From positions 1-64,000 of the forward strand of contig CAKSNE010000009.1 in the NCBI GenBank assembly GCA_934476085.1: a DNA stretch of 64,000 nucleotides. Direction: 5' to 3'. Both the position numbers and the translations under genes were made by a program. Source of the stretch: an uncultured Eubacteriales bacterium (lineage in GTDB: Bacteria; Bacillota; Clostridia; Oscillospirales; Acutalibacteraceae). Below are positions 26,881 to 35,066 of this stretch, piece by piece (within the stretch, counting starts at the first letter, position 1; every line of letters begins with the position of its first letter). The notes below the pieces were generated by a model. It saw only the letters and a list, made by a program, of their open reading frames with translations. It searched no databases and was not told the origin of the DNA.

Positions 26881-28212
26881 ATGAAATTAAAAACATTTAA
26901 AAGGGGAGTTCATCCAAACGGCAATAAGCAGTTTACTGAAGATATCCCTATAAAAGAGCTTGTTATAAAAGGTGATGCGACTTATCCATTATCGCAACAC
27001 ATCGGTGCACCTTGTACCCCTTGTGTAGAAGTCGGAGATAGTGTTAAGAAAGGTCAGTTAATCGCCAAGGCAGGCGGTTTTGTATCAAGTAATATTTTTT
27101 CTGCGGTATCGGGTACTGTTAAGGCTATTAAACCTGTTAGCACAACAAGCGGCGAAAATGCACAGAGCATTATTATAGAAAACGATAACCGCTTTGATGA
27201 AGTAGATGGTTTTGGTATAGATACCGACTATAATACTTTAACTAAAAAACAAATTCTTGAAAAAATCGAGTATTCGGGCATAGTCGGTCTTGGCGGTGCC
27301 GGTTTTCCTACTCATGTAAAATTATCTCCAAAAGAGCCTGAAAAAATCGACTATCTAATAATTAACGCAGCAGAGTGTGAGCCTTATTTAACATCAGATT
27401 ACAGATTAATGCTTGAGCGTACTGATGATTTAATAAAGGGCTGCGAAATTATATTAAAACTTTTTGATAACGCAAAATGCGTTATCGGCATTGAAAACAA
27501 TAAAATGCCTGCATATAAAGCGTTAAACAGCATTATTAAAAATTCTCGTATTTCAACAGAACTTTTAAAGGCTAAATATCCTCAAGGCGGCGAGCGTACA
27601 CTCATTAAAGCAATTACAAACAGGGAAGTTAATTCTAAAATGCTCCCTTGTGATGTCGGTTGTGTTGTTGTGAATGTAGCCTCGGCGATTGCGGTTTATG
27701 ATGCGGTTGCAAAGAACATTCCGCTTATTAAAAGAGTGATGACAGTCACAGGCGATGCGGTAAAATCACCTTGTAATTTGCTTGTTAGCATAGGCACATT
27801 ACATAGTGAAGTTTTAGCGGCGGCCGACGGATTTAACTGTGAACCTGAAAAGGTAGTTTCAGGCGGTCCTATGATGGGAACAGCACTTTTTAATTTAGAT
27901 GTTCCGGTTACTAAAACTTCTTCTTCAATTCTTGCGTTTTCAAAAGATGATGTTGCAAAGTGTGATACTTCTGCTTGTATTCATTGCGGTAGATGTTTAA
28001 ATGCTTGTCCTGAACGCCTTGTTCCGCAAATGTTAATGTCAGCGGCTGATAATGATTTGTTTGATGAATTTGAGCGTTTAAACGGTATGGAATGTATTGA
28101 GTGTGGCTCTTGTTCTTATGTCTGTCCGGCAAAACGTCCGCTTACTCAAAGTTTTAAATTTGCAAAGCGTGAAGTAAATAAACTTAAAAACAAAAAAGGG
28201 GGTAAAAATTAA
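26881..28212 (+). CDS. rnfC: Rnf complex subunit C
   Basis: Peripheral electron-input subunit (443 aa) of the Rnf ferredoxin:NAD+ oxidoreductase, which couples electron transfer to Na+ or H+ export. An N-terminal barrel-sandwich domain is followed by an NADH/FMN-binding domain (GLGGAGFPTHVK; NAAECEPYL) and two C-terminal 4Fe-4S motifs (CIHCGRCLNACP near 365, CIECGSCSYVCP near 405). It heads a tightly packed operon in the standard C-D-G-E-A-B order and abuts rnfD with one-base overlap. Confidence 0.95.
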   Translation: MKLKTFKRGVHPNGNKQFTEDIPIKELVIKGDATYPLSQHIGAPCTPCVEVGDSVKKGQLIAKAGGFVSSNIFSAVSGTVKAIKPVSTTSGENAQSIIIENDNRFDEVDGFGIDTDYNTLTKKQILEKIEYSGIVGLGGAGFPTHVKLSPKEPEKIDYLIINAAECEPYLTSDYRLMLERTDDLIKGCEIILKLFDNAKCVIGIENNKMPAYKALNSIIKNSRISTELLKAKYPQGGERTLIKAITNREVNSKMLPCDVGCVVVNVASAIAVYDAVAKNIPLIKRVMTVTGDAVKSPCNLLVSIGTLHSEVLAAADGFNCEPEKVVSGGPMMGTALFNLDVPVTKTSSSILAFSKDDVAKCDTSACIHCGRCLNACPERLVPQMLMSAADNDLFDEFERLNGMECIECGSCSYVCPAKRPLTQSFKFAKREVNKLKNKKGGKN

Positions 28213-29186
28213 TGCTTAAAAATATTAATGTCAGCGTTTCTCCGCATATAAGAGAAAAACGCACAACTAATTCAATAATGCTTGATGTTTGCATAGCGTT
28301 ATTTTTCCCGCTTTTAGCAGGTGTTTATACTTTCGGTTTGAGAGCACTTTTAATCATTGTTTTAAGCGTTGGTTCTTGTGTTTTAGCAGAATATCTTTTT
28401 GAAAAGATTATGAAACAAAAGTCAACTGTAAGTGATTTTAGTGCAGTAGTTACAGGTTTGATTTTAGCGGTGAATTTGCCGTCAACAGTTCCTTTTTGGA
28501 TACCGGCTTTAGGCGGATTTTTCGCAATAATTATTGTAAAACAACTTTTTGGCGGATTAGGTCAAAACTTTATGAACCCTGCTCTTGCCGCAAGATGCTT
28601 TTTGCTTATTTCTTTTGCGGGAATAATGACAAAGTTTCCGAGCAATATTAATTATCTTTTTGGAACACCTGATGCAGTAAGTTCGGCAACTCCAATGGCT
28701 TTGGTTAAGGGCGGCACGGTTACAGGTTGGTTTGATATGCTTGTAAATACACATTCAGGCTCAATCGGTGAAGCTTCCGCAATTGCTGTTTTAATCGGTG
28801 CGGCTTATATGATTATTCGTCGGGTAATTGATGTTAAAATTCCGCTTATTTACATAGGTTCAACTCTTTTGTTTGTTGTAATAATTCAACTTTTAAAAGG
28901 CAATGCCGATGTTATTACATTTGAATATTTAATGGTACAACTTTGCGGCGGCGGACTTTTAGTAGGTGCGTTCTTTATGGCAACTGACTATGTTACTTCG
29001 CCGATAACTCCGCTTGGCAAAGTTATTTATGCACTTATTTTAGGACTTATGACTTCGCTTATTCGTATAATCAGTCCATCAAACGAGGGTGTATCTTATT
29101 CAATTATTATCGGTAATATGTTAACTCCGTTAATTGAAAAATACACAGTTCCAAAAGCCTTCGGTTTAAAAGGAGGCAAAAAATAA
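28212..29186 (+). CDS. rnfD: Rnf complex subunit D
   Basis: Membrane subunit of 324 aa with about ten hydrophobic helices. The covalent FMN attachment Thr is expected in AVSSATPMALVKGG near residue 157-161, the counterpart of the SGAT motif. An ApbE flavin transferase encoded downstream would attach FMN. MNPALAARCF is a family hallmark. RBS GGGGGT. Start and stop overlap the neighbours by a single base each. Confidence 0.95.
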   Translation: MLKNINVSVSPHIREKRTTNSIMLDVCIALFFPLLAGVYTFGLRALLIIVLSVGSCVLAEYLFEKIMKQKSTVSDFSAVVTGLILAVNLPSTVPFWIPALGGFFAIIIVKQLFGGLGQNFMNPALAARCFLLISFAGIMTKFPSNINYLFGTPDAVSSATPMALVKGGTVTGWFDMLVNTHSGSIGEASAIAVLIGAAYMIIRRVIDVKIPLIYIGSTLLFVVIIQLLKGNADVITFEYLMVQLCGGGLLVGAFFMATDYVTSPITPLGKVIYALILGLMTSLIRIISPSNEGVSYSIIIGNMLTPLIEKYTVPKAFGLKGGKK

Positions 29187-29734
29187 TGAAACAAATTATT
29201 AAAAATACAATTATTTTAACGCTTATTACTTTAGTTGCAGGTGTTGCACTCGCTTGTGTTTATTCAATAACTAAAGAGCCTATTGCAAAAGCCGATGAAA
29301 AGGCTACTATTGCGGCTTATAAAATAGTTTTATCAGAGGCTGACAGTTTTAAATCATTAGATTTAAAGGATTATTCTGATGAAAACAATTCAACAGTCAG
29401 TGCAGTATCAAAAGCAGTTATGGGCGATAAAACAGTAGGCTATGTAATGGCAACCGCTTCAAAAGGTTATGGTGGCGATATAAAAATAGCACTTGGTATT
29501 GATTTAAACGGCAAATTAACAGGAATTTCAGTGCTTGATGCGTCTAACGAAACACCGGGTCTTGGGGCAAAGGTAAAAGAAGATGATTTCACTTCGAGAT
29601 TTAAAAGCATTTCCGGTGATGAAACAGATGATGTTGATACAATTTCGGGTGCAACATATTCGAGTAACGGTGTTAAAAACGCAGTTAAAGCAGGTTTTGA
29701 ATATTACAACAAAAATCTAAAAGGGGGTAATTAA
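29186..29734 (+). CDS. rnfG: Rnf complex subunit G
   Basis: Protein of 182 aa with one N-terminal membrane helix and an extracytoplasmic FMN-binding domain. The covalent flavinylation site is VDTISGATYSSNGV near residue 154; Thr in SGAT receives FMN through ApbE. GGAGG precedes the ATG. It passes electrons with RnfD across the membrane. The length is typical. Confidence 0.95.
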   Translation: MKQIIKNTIILTLITLVAGVALACVYSITKEPIAKADEKATIAAYKIVLSEADSFKSLDLKDYSDENNSTVSAVSKAVMGDKTVGYVMATASKGYGGDIKIALGIDLNGKLTGISVLDASNETPGLGAKVKEDDFTSRFKSISGDETDDVDTISGATYSSNGVKNAVKAGFEYYNKNLKGGN

Positions 29735-29736
29735 TA

Positions 29737-30516
29737 ATGAAAAGATGTATTGAAAGATTGTTTAACGGCATTATTAAAGAAAACCCTACTTTTGTGCTTA
29801 TGCTCGGTATGTGTCCGACTTTGGCGGTTACAACATCTGCGTTTAACGGCTTTGGTATGGGACTTTCAACTACCGCAGTTTTGATAATGTCAAACTTTTT
29901 AATTTCGGCACTTAGAAAAGTTATTCCAAACGGTGTAAGAATGCCTGCGTTTATTGTAATTGTTGCGTCTTTTGTAACAATTGTTCAATTGCTTTTAAAG
30001 GCTTATGTACCGGCACTTGATAAATCTCTCGGTGTATTTATTCCGCTTATTGTTGTAAACTGTATTATTTTAGGCAGAGCCGAAGCATTCGCATCTAAAA
30101 ATCCTGTTTTACCATCAATTTTTGACGGCATCGGTATGGGACTTGGCTTTACTTTAGCACTTACAGTAATCGGTTCTGTTCGTGAAATTCTAGGTGCAGG
30201 TTCGATTTTTGGATTTAATATTATGCCAAAATCTTTTGAACCTATTTCAATCTTTGTTTTAGCGCCGGGTGCATTCTTTGTTTTGGCTTGTCTTACCGCT
30301 TTGCAAAATAAATTAAAAGCACCTTCTGCTACAAATGTTGAAAGCGATAAACTCGTTTGCAACAGTAATTGTGCCGGTTGTATCGGCAAACAGGGTTGTA
30401 TTAACCATCAGTTAATTGAAAAAGAAAAGGCTGAAGTTTTGGAAAAAGAACGCCTTGCAAAATTAAAGCGTGCAGAAGAACTTAAAAAACAACAAAGCAA
30501 AGGAGATAACGAATAA
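29737..30516 (+). CDS. rnfE: Rnf complex subunit E, with Cys-rich tail
   Basis: Membrane subunit of 259 aa. Residues 1-195 form the six-helix RnfE/NqrD core (PTFVLMLGMCPTLAVTTSA; NCIILGRAEAF). RnfA and RnfE jointly hold an intramembrane iron centre through conserved Cys (GMCPTLAV, VNCIILG here). The last 60 residues are extra: a four-Cys cluster (CNSNCAGCIGKQGC) and a Lys/Glu helix. The core is usually about 200 residues, so the tail may bind metal or a soluble partner. Confidence 0.93.
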   Translation: MKRCIERLFNGIIKENPTFVLMLGMCPTLAVTTSAFNGFGMGLSTTAVLIMSNFLISALRKVIPNGVRMPAFIVIVASFVTIVQLLLKAYVPALDKSLGVFIPLIVVNCIILGRAEAFASKNPVLPSIFDGIGMGLGFTLALTVIGSVREILGAGSIFGFNIMPKSFEPISIFVLAPGAFFVLACLTALQNKLKAPSATNVESDKLVCNSNCAGCIGKQGCINHQLIEKEKAEVLEKERLAKLKRAEELKKQQSKGDNE

Positions 30517-31124
30517 TGGATATAATTAAAACTATACTTATTACGCTTATTTCCACAACTTTGATAAACAATGTTGTTTTGTCACAATTTATGGGCTTAT
30601 GTCCGTTTTTAGGCGTTTCAAAATCAATAAAAACCGCAAGCGGAATGGGCGGAGCAGTTATTTTTGTAATAACTATCGCTTCATTTTTATCATCACTTGT
30701 GTATACTTTTATTTTAGCACCGCTCGGTCTCGAGTTTTTAGAAACAATTGCATTTATCGTAATTATTGCGGCACTTGTTCAATTTGTCGAAATGTTTTTG
30801 AAAAAATCTATTCCGTCACTTTACTCGGCATTAGGTGTTTATCTACCGCTTATTACAACAAACTGTGCAGTACTAGGCGTTGCTTTAAACAATGTTACCG
30901 ATTTTAATACCGCTGATTATTCGGCTCTTGGTACAATTTTAATGAGTGTTTTATCGGGCTTTGGTACTGCGGTAGGCTTTGCCGTTGCTATTATAGTAAT
31001 GGCGGGCATTCGTGAAAAAATAGCATTCAACAATATACCGAATTCGTTTAAAGGTATGCCAATAACGCTTATTACCGCAGGGCTTATGGCTATGGCATTC
31101 TTCGGATTTCAGGGACTTATTTAA
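30516..31124 (+). CDS. rnfA: Rnf complex subunit A
   Basis: Six-helix membrane subunit (202 aa), paralogue of RnfE. Signature blocks: NNVVLSQFMGLCPFLGVS and LITTNCAVLGVAL, each with a Cys of the intramembrane Fe site shared with RnfE. GGAGAT precedes ATG, and its start overlaps the rnfE stop by one base. Length and motifs are complete. Confidence 0.95.
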   Translation: MDIIKTILITLISTTLINNVVLSQFMGLCPFLGVSKSIKTASGMGGAVIFVITIASFLSSLVYTFILAPLGLEFLETIAFIVIIAALVQFVEMFLKKSIPSLYSALGVYLPLITTNCAVLGVALNNVTDFNTADYSALGTILMSVLSGFGTAVGFAVAIIVMAGIREKIAFNNIPNSFKGMPITLITAGLMAMAFFGFQGLI

Positions 31125-31142
31125 GAAAGGCGGTAAAAATTT

Positions 31143-31946
31143 ATGGATATACAGTTTATTTTAATTGCTGCCGCCGTTATCGGTGCTATCGGTATTTTTA
31201 TAGGTTTGTTTTTAGGATTTTCCGAAAAGATTTTTCATATTGATGTCGACCAAAAAGAAGTTGATATCAGAGAATGTTTGCCCGGAAATAACTGTGGCGG
31301 CTGCGGCTATGCCAGTTGCGATGATTTGGCTAAAAAAATTGCAAATGGCGAGGCAAAACCAAACACTTGCCCTGTCGGTGGCGATGCAGTAGGCGAGAAA
31401 ATCGCTAAAATATTGGGCGTTACAGCCGATAAATCTTCTAGAAAAATAGCCTATGTAAAATGTATGGGCACTTGTGATAAATCAGAGCAAATTTACAATT
31501 ATTATGGTGCACTTGATTGCAACAGAGTTTCTGTAACACCCGGCAGGGGTGCAAAAGCGTGTGCTTATGGTTGTATCGGTCTCGGCTCTTGCGTTAGTGC
31601 CTGTCAATTCGGCGGAATAAAAGTTGTAAACGGCAGAGCATATATCTCAAGAGAAGATTGTAAAGGTTGCGGTGCTTGCGTGAATGCTTGCCCTAATAAT
31701 CTTATTGAATTAGTGCCTTATGATGCAAAATACATCGTAAGCTGTTTTTCACAAGAAAAGGGTAAGACAGTTAAAGATACTTGCAAAGCGGGATGTATCG
31801 GTTGCGGCATTTGTCAAAAAATCTGTCCGTCAGGTGCAATAACACTTAAAAACAATATTGCAAAAATCAATTATGAAAAATGCACTTCTTGCGGAAAATG
31901 TGCTGAAAAATGTCCTTCTAAAGTTATTGTAAAACAGTATGATTAA
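31143..31946 (+). CDS. rnfB: Rnf complex subunit B (ferredoxin-type)
   Basis: Electron-entry subunit of 267 aa. One N-terminal membrane helix is followed by a four-Cys Fe-S domain (CLPGNNCGGCGYASC, then TCPVGGD) and 4Fe-4S motifs including CKGCGACVNACP, CIGCGICQKICP and CTSCGKCAEKCP, plus a Cys-rich stretch near 135-160. It takes electrons from reduced ferredoxin. The 3' end overlaps apbE by 8 bp, linking flavinylation to the operon. Confidence 0.95.
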   Translation: MDIQFILIAAAVIGAIGIFIGLFLGFSEKIFHIDVDQKEVDIRECLPGNNCGGCGYASCDDLAKKIANGEAKPNTCPVGGDAVGEKIAKILGVTADKSSRKIAYVKCMGTCDKSEQIYNYYGALDCNRVSVTPGRGAKACAYGCIGLGSCVSACQFGGIKVVNGRAYISREDCKGCGACVNACPNNLIELVPYDAKYIVSCFSQEKGKTVKDTCKAGCIGCGICQKICPSGAITLKNNIAKINYEKCTSCGKCAEKCPSKVIVKQYD

Positions 31947-32946
31947 AAAAGTTTTAAGCGTTTTATTAATCATTTGTTTGTTTGCTTTTTTGCCGTCTTG
32001 TGAGAAGAAAAAAGAGAATTTCAGCAAAACGGTTGTTGATTATTTTGATACAGTTACAACTGTTTCAGGTTATTTTTATAATGAAGAAGAATTTAATAAT
32101 AGTTTTAAAAGAATTGATAAAAAATTAAAGCGATATAACAAACTTTTTGATATTTATAAAAATTATGATATAAACAATATTAAAACCATTAATGATAATG
32201 CGGGAATTAAGCCTGTAAAGGTTGACAGCGAGATTATAAAACTATTAAACTTTGGTAAAAAAGTTTATGATTTAACTAATGGAAATGTTAATATCTGCTT
32301 TGGTGCGGTAACGAAAATTTGGCATAATTACAGAGAAAAAGGTGTAAGCCTGCCAACCAAAAAAGAACTTAATTTTGCAAACAAATTAACCGGTATAGAT
32401 AATTTAGTTATAAATGAAAAGACAAGTACGGTTTTTTTAAAAAAACACGGTTGCAGTTTAGATGTAGGTGCTATTGCAAAAGGCTTTGTTTGTGATGAAC
32501 TAAAACAGTTTGCTATTAAAAATTCATTTAAAAACGGAATTATTAATCTTGGTGGAAATGTTACTGTTATCGGTAAAAAAGACGGCAAGGATTTTACTGT
32601 CGGCGTCAGGAATCCCGATGACACATCTAAAAACATATATACTTTAAAAATTCAAAATAAAAGTGTTGTGACTTCGGGCGATTATGAGCGATTTTATGAA
32701 GTAAACGGCAAAAAATATTGCCATATCATATCGCCAAAGACATTGTTTTCGGCAGATAACAATAAGTCGGTTACTATTGTTTGTGATAATTCGGCACTTG
32801 CCGATGCGTTATCGACTGCACTTTTTATAATGGATTATTCTGACGGGTTAAAGCTGATTGATTCGATAGATAACTGTGAAGCATTGATTATAGATAAAAA
32901 TTCGAAATCTCACTTTTCAAGTGGATTTAAAGGTTTAATAAAATAG
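31939..32946 (+). CDS. apbE: FAD:protein FMN transferase (lipoprotein)
   Basis: ApbE family enzyme (335 aa) that transfers FMN from FAD onto Thr of target proteins, here presumably RnfD and RnfG just upstream. It has a lipoprotein signal (lipobox LPSC near residue 22-25), so it works outside the membrane. Motifs DVGAIAKGF, INLGGNVTVIG and TSGDYERFYEVNG are visible. The coding start overlaps rnfB. Mg2+/FAD-binding residues look intact. Confidence 0.92.
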   Translation: MIKKVLSVLLIICLFAFLPSCEKKKENFSKTVVDYFDTVTTVSGYFYNEEEFNNSFKRIDKKLKRYNKLFDIYKNYDINNIKTINDNAGIKPVKVDSEIIKLLNFGKKVYDLTNGNVNICFGAVTKIWHNYREKGVSLPTKKELNFANKLTGIDNLVINEKTSTVFLKKHGCSLDVGAIAKGFVCDELKQFAIKNSFKNGIINLGGNVTVIGKKDGKDFTVGVRNPDDTSKNIYTLKIQNKSVVTSGDYERFYEVNGKKYCHIISPKTLFSADNNKSVTIVCDNSALADALSTALFIMDYSDGLKLIDSIDNCEALIIDKNSKSHFSSGFKGLIK

Positions 32947-32956
32947 GAGAAAATTT

Positions 32957-33298
32957 ATGCCTAAAAAGACCTTTTCAAAAGTTGATATTATTGTTATTTT
33001 AAGCGTTTTATTGCTCGCTTTAATCGGATTTTTTGCAGTAAAATCGGTACAGGGCAGTGGCAATTATGTTGAGATTACAAAAGGCGGTAAAGTTTATCAA
33101 ACTTTGCCGATTGATAAAGATAAGGTAATTGATATAAACGGCAAAAATATAATTGAAATAAAGAATAAAAAAGTTTTTATGAAAAGTGCTGATTGCAAAA
33201 ATCAAATTTGCGTTAATCATGCAAAAATTTCTTTAGTCGGTGAAACTATTGTTTGTTTGCCAAACAAAGTTGTAGTTGAGATTAAGAAAGGTAAATAA
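32957..33298 (+). CDS. NusG domain II-containing protein
   Basis: Protein of 113 aa with a membrane anchor at about 9-28 and an extracytoplasmic NusG-II (DUF) domain (VEITKGGKVYQTLPI, then DCKNQICVNHAKI with two Cys). Proteins of this kind recur beside apbE, Rnf and FMN-binding proteins in Firmicutes; their role is undefined. AGGAGA precedes ATG, 10 bp after apbE. Confidence 0.82.
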   Translation: MPKKTFSKVDIIVILSVLLLALIGFFAVKSVQGSGNYVEITKGGKVYQTLPIDKDKVIDINGKNIIEIKNKKVFMKSADCKNQICVNHAKISLVGETIVCLPNKVVVEIKKGK

Positions 33299-33299
33299 A

Positions 33300-33794
33300 A
33301 TGGCTAAAAATAAAATATCAACAAAGCGAATATGTGTTTGCGGAATGTTGATTGCGGCGGCTTTTGTATTATCTTTTGTAGAAAGATTTATACCGATAGA
33401 TGTTGCAATTTACGGCTTTAAATTAGGTTTTGCAAATATTGTTGTAGTTTTTGCGTTATATAAATTAAGTCTTGTCGACGCAGCATTTATATGTTTTGTA
33501 AAAATACTACTTTCAGGACTTTTATTCGGCGGACCTATTTATTTAATGTATAGCTTTTGCGGTGGTGTTTTAAGTTTTATAGTAATGCTGATGCTTAAAA
33601 ACAAATTAAATATTATCACTGTATCGGCACTGGGCTCTGTGTTTTTTAATATCGGTCAAATTGCCTTTGCTTGCTTTAATTTTGCTTCTTTCGGAGTATG
33701 GACCTATTTGCCTGTTTTAATCGTTACAGGCGTGTTTACGGGTGTTTTAATAGGTATTATTTCGAACATTGCAATAAACAGAATAAAAATATAA
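33300..33794 (+). CDS. Gx transporter family protein (HepS-like)
   Basis: Five- to six-helix membrane protein of 164 aa, of the family often annotated heptaprenyl diphosphate synthase component I or Gx transporter, related to ECF S components. Blocks: MLIAAAFVLSFVERFIPID, GFKLGFANIVVVFALY. It is commonly found with apbE and NusG-II genes. ATG at 33300 with GAAAGG upstream is chosen over the open frame at 33276. Last gene of the rnf operon; the substrate is unknown. Confidence 0.8.
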   Translation: MAKNKISTKRICVCGMLIAAAFVLSFVERFIPIDVAIYGFKLGFANIVVVFALYKLSLVDAAFICFVKILLSGLLFGGPIYLMYSFCGGVLSFIVMLMLKNKLNIITVSALGSVFFNIGQIAFACFNFASFGVWTYLPVLIVTGVFTGVLIGIISNIAINRIKI

Positions 33795-33796
33795 AA

Positions 33797-33832
33797 AAGC
33801 GTATCACTAATACATTTAGTGATACGCTTTAA
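33797..33832. terminator. bidirectional terminator between rnf operon and folT
   Basis: AAGCGTATCACTAA pairs with TTTAGTGATACGCTT. A/T tracts on both sides would serve both converging units. Confidence 0.8.
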
Positions 33833-33838
33833 AAATGT

Positions 33839-34381
33839 TTATTTTACTATTTTAGTAAGTTTAGCAAGATCAATTTTTACAAAAAGATAATATAAAGCGA
33901 TAATGCTGATTACTGTCATAACGCCTGCTTGAGCTAAACGGGAGTAAATTAGCGGAACAAGCGGGTACCAACGCTCAATGTAAACCATTGTAAAGGTTGT
34001 AATACCAACCGAGCATACAAGTTGACTTGTAACAATAGCTATAATAATACGGGTTAAATTAATCTTTTTATAAAAGAATAATCCAAGAATTACGCCTGAT
34101 AAAACTCCCGATAGACAAATTCCTATGCTAAAGCCGTTTGTAGGTTGGAACAAATACTGAATAAGATCAGACATAAATGCCACAGTAGCAGCACCGAAAA
34201 CGCCGTAACGACGAGCAGCAAGTGCTATTACTATAAAAGTAGGGGACAATTTTATAAAATTAACCCCAAATCTGAATGTTAGAAAAGTTGAACAAATAAT
34301 TGCAAGAGCAGTTAATACCGCAAGGGTTGTAACTGTTTCAGTGGCAATAGCCGCTTTTCTTTGTGTTTTTGACAGATTCAT
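33839..34381 (-). CDS. folT: folate ECF transporter S component FolT
   Basis: Substrate-binding membrane subunit (180 aa, six helices) of a group II ECF transporter that takes up folates using shared EcfAAT modules, which are not in this window. Helices such as LAVLTALAIICSTFLTFRFG and PTFIVIALAARRYGVFGAA match the family. The open frame runs back to 34507, but that stretch is a riboswitch; ATG at 34381 with AAGGAGG is the real start. The THF riboswitch upstream supports the folate assignment strongly. Confidence 0.9.
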   Translation of the reverse strand: MNLSKTQRKAAIATETVTTLAVLTALAIICSTFLTFRFGVNFIKLSPTFIVIALAARRYGVFGAATVAFMSDLIQYLFQPTNGFSIGICLSGVLSGVILGLFFYKKINLTRIIIAIVTSQLVCSVGITTFTMVYIERWYPLVPLIYSRLAQAGVMTVISIIALYYLFVKIDLAKLTKIVK

Positions 34382-34388
34382 AAAATTA

Positions 34389-34434
34389 AAAAACCTCCTT
34401 TTCCCGTTATACGAAATAAGGAGGCTTTTACTCT
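34389..34434 (-). terminator. expression-platform terminator of the THF riboswitch
   Basis: On the minus strand AGCCTCCTT pairs with AAGGAGG, followed by TTTTTT. The descending arm contains the folT ribosome binding site, so folding can block both transcription and translation. Confidence 0.7.
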
Positions 34435-34443
34435 TCTTATTTA

Positions 34444-34538
34444 CAGCGGGATGCGATTTACATACCGCAAGTAAAACTTTTCGTTCTTTTGACAACTCCC
34501 CGTTCAAAAGACACTTAACGCATGTAAATCTACTCTGA
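34444..34538 (-). promoter_or_regulatory. tetrahydrofolate (THF) riboswitch
   Basis: The minus-strand RNA shows the consensus AGAGTAGA, GCGTTAAGTGTC, a stem TTTTGA with TCAAAA, AACGAA, GCGGTATG and GCATCCGCT-like elements in the order of the folT-type THF aptamer. It lies directly before folT. Confidence 0.88.
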
Positions 34539-34547
34539 ATTTGATTA

Positions 34548-34583
34548 AAATAAAACCGCTAAAACATAATGTTTTAGCGGTTT
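34548..34583 (-). terminator. terminator of tRNA-Lys
   Basis: AACCGCTAAAAC pairs with GTTTTAGCGGTT, followed on the minus strand by TTATTTT. It ends about ten bases before the THF aptamer begins. Confidence 0.8.
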
Positions 34584-34659
34584 TGGTGAGCTATCGGGGA
34601 TTTGAACCCCGGACACCCTGATTAAAAGTCAGGTGCTCTGCCAACTGAGCTAATAACTC
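34584..34659 (-). tRNA. tRNA-Lys (anticodon TTT)
   Basis: Minus strand: acceptor GAGTTAT with ATAGCTC, D-arm GCTCAGTTGGCAGAGC, anticodon arm CCTGA-CTTTTAA-TCAGG, T-arm GGGGTTCAAATCCCC, encoded CCA. 76 nt. Confidence 0.96.
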
Positions 34660-34673
34660 GTGCAACATTGACT

Positions 34674-34702
34674 ATTATAGCAGAAGTGGGGTGGCTTGTC
34701 AA
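34674..34702 (-). promoter_or_regulatory. consensus promoter of tRNA-Lys
   Basis: Minus strand TTGACA, 17-bp spacer, TATAAT: perfect vegetative consensus, 15 bp before the tRNA. Confidence 0.9.
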
Positions 34703-34730
34703 CACTTTTTTTTGAAAAATTCAATTTTTT

Positions 34731-35066
34731 TTAAAAACAGTTAAGTTTTATAAAAAAACCAAGAATATCAATACTTTTTTGTGTATTATCTTTGATGATT
34801 TTTAACTTAAAAAGTTGTTCGCCGATTTCTTTATCAAAAACACATATTTTGCAACCTTCATCAAGAGCATTGCTCATAGTTTGCCTTACAAGACCATCGG
34901 CAATAGACAAGTCATCAGAATTGATTTTTTTCAAAACAAGACTTTCATTTTCATATTTATATTCAACAATGCCCAAAATTTTATCTTTATCGGTGCAAAT
35001 ATAAGCGTTATCAGTTATATTATTATTCTCTTTAAAAGAATTATCCGCTTTTTTAATAGAAATCAT
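34731..35066 (-). CDS. small protein, possibly GNAT-like
   Basis: Protein of 111 aa. The pattern of DKILGIVEYKYENESLVLKK, then ADGLVRQTMSNALDEGC, recalls a minimal GNAT acetyltransferase fold (beta strand, helix for acetyl-CoA), but the Q/RxxGxG loop is not convincing. It overlaps the rluB-like gene by 4 bp (ATGA), so it is the last gene of the scp/dac operon. Activity is uncertain. Confidence 0.6.
   Translation of the reverse strand: MISIKKADNSFKENNNITDNAYICTDKDKILGIVEYKYENESLVLKKINSDDLSIADGLVRQTMSNALDEGCKICVFDKEIGEQLFKLKIIKDNTQKSIDILGFFIKLNCF

Noticed and set aside
30003..30389. 128-codon ORF antisense to rnfE
   Set aside because: No RBS or family match; it lies fully inside a well-supported gene.
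34382..34507. N-terminal extension of FolT by 42 codons
   Set aside because: The segment is the expression platform and part of the THF aptamer, and ATG 34381 has a strong RBS.
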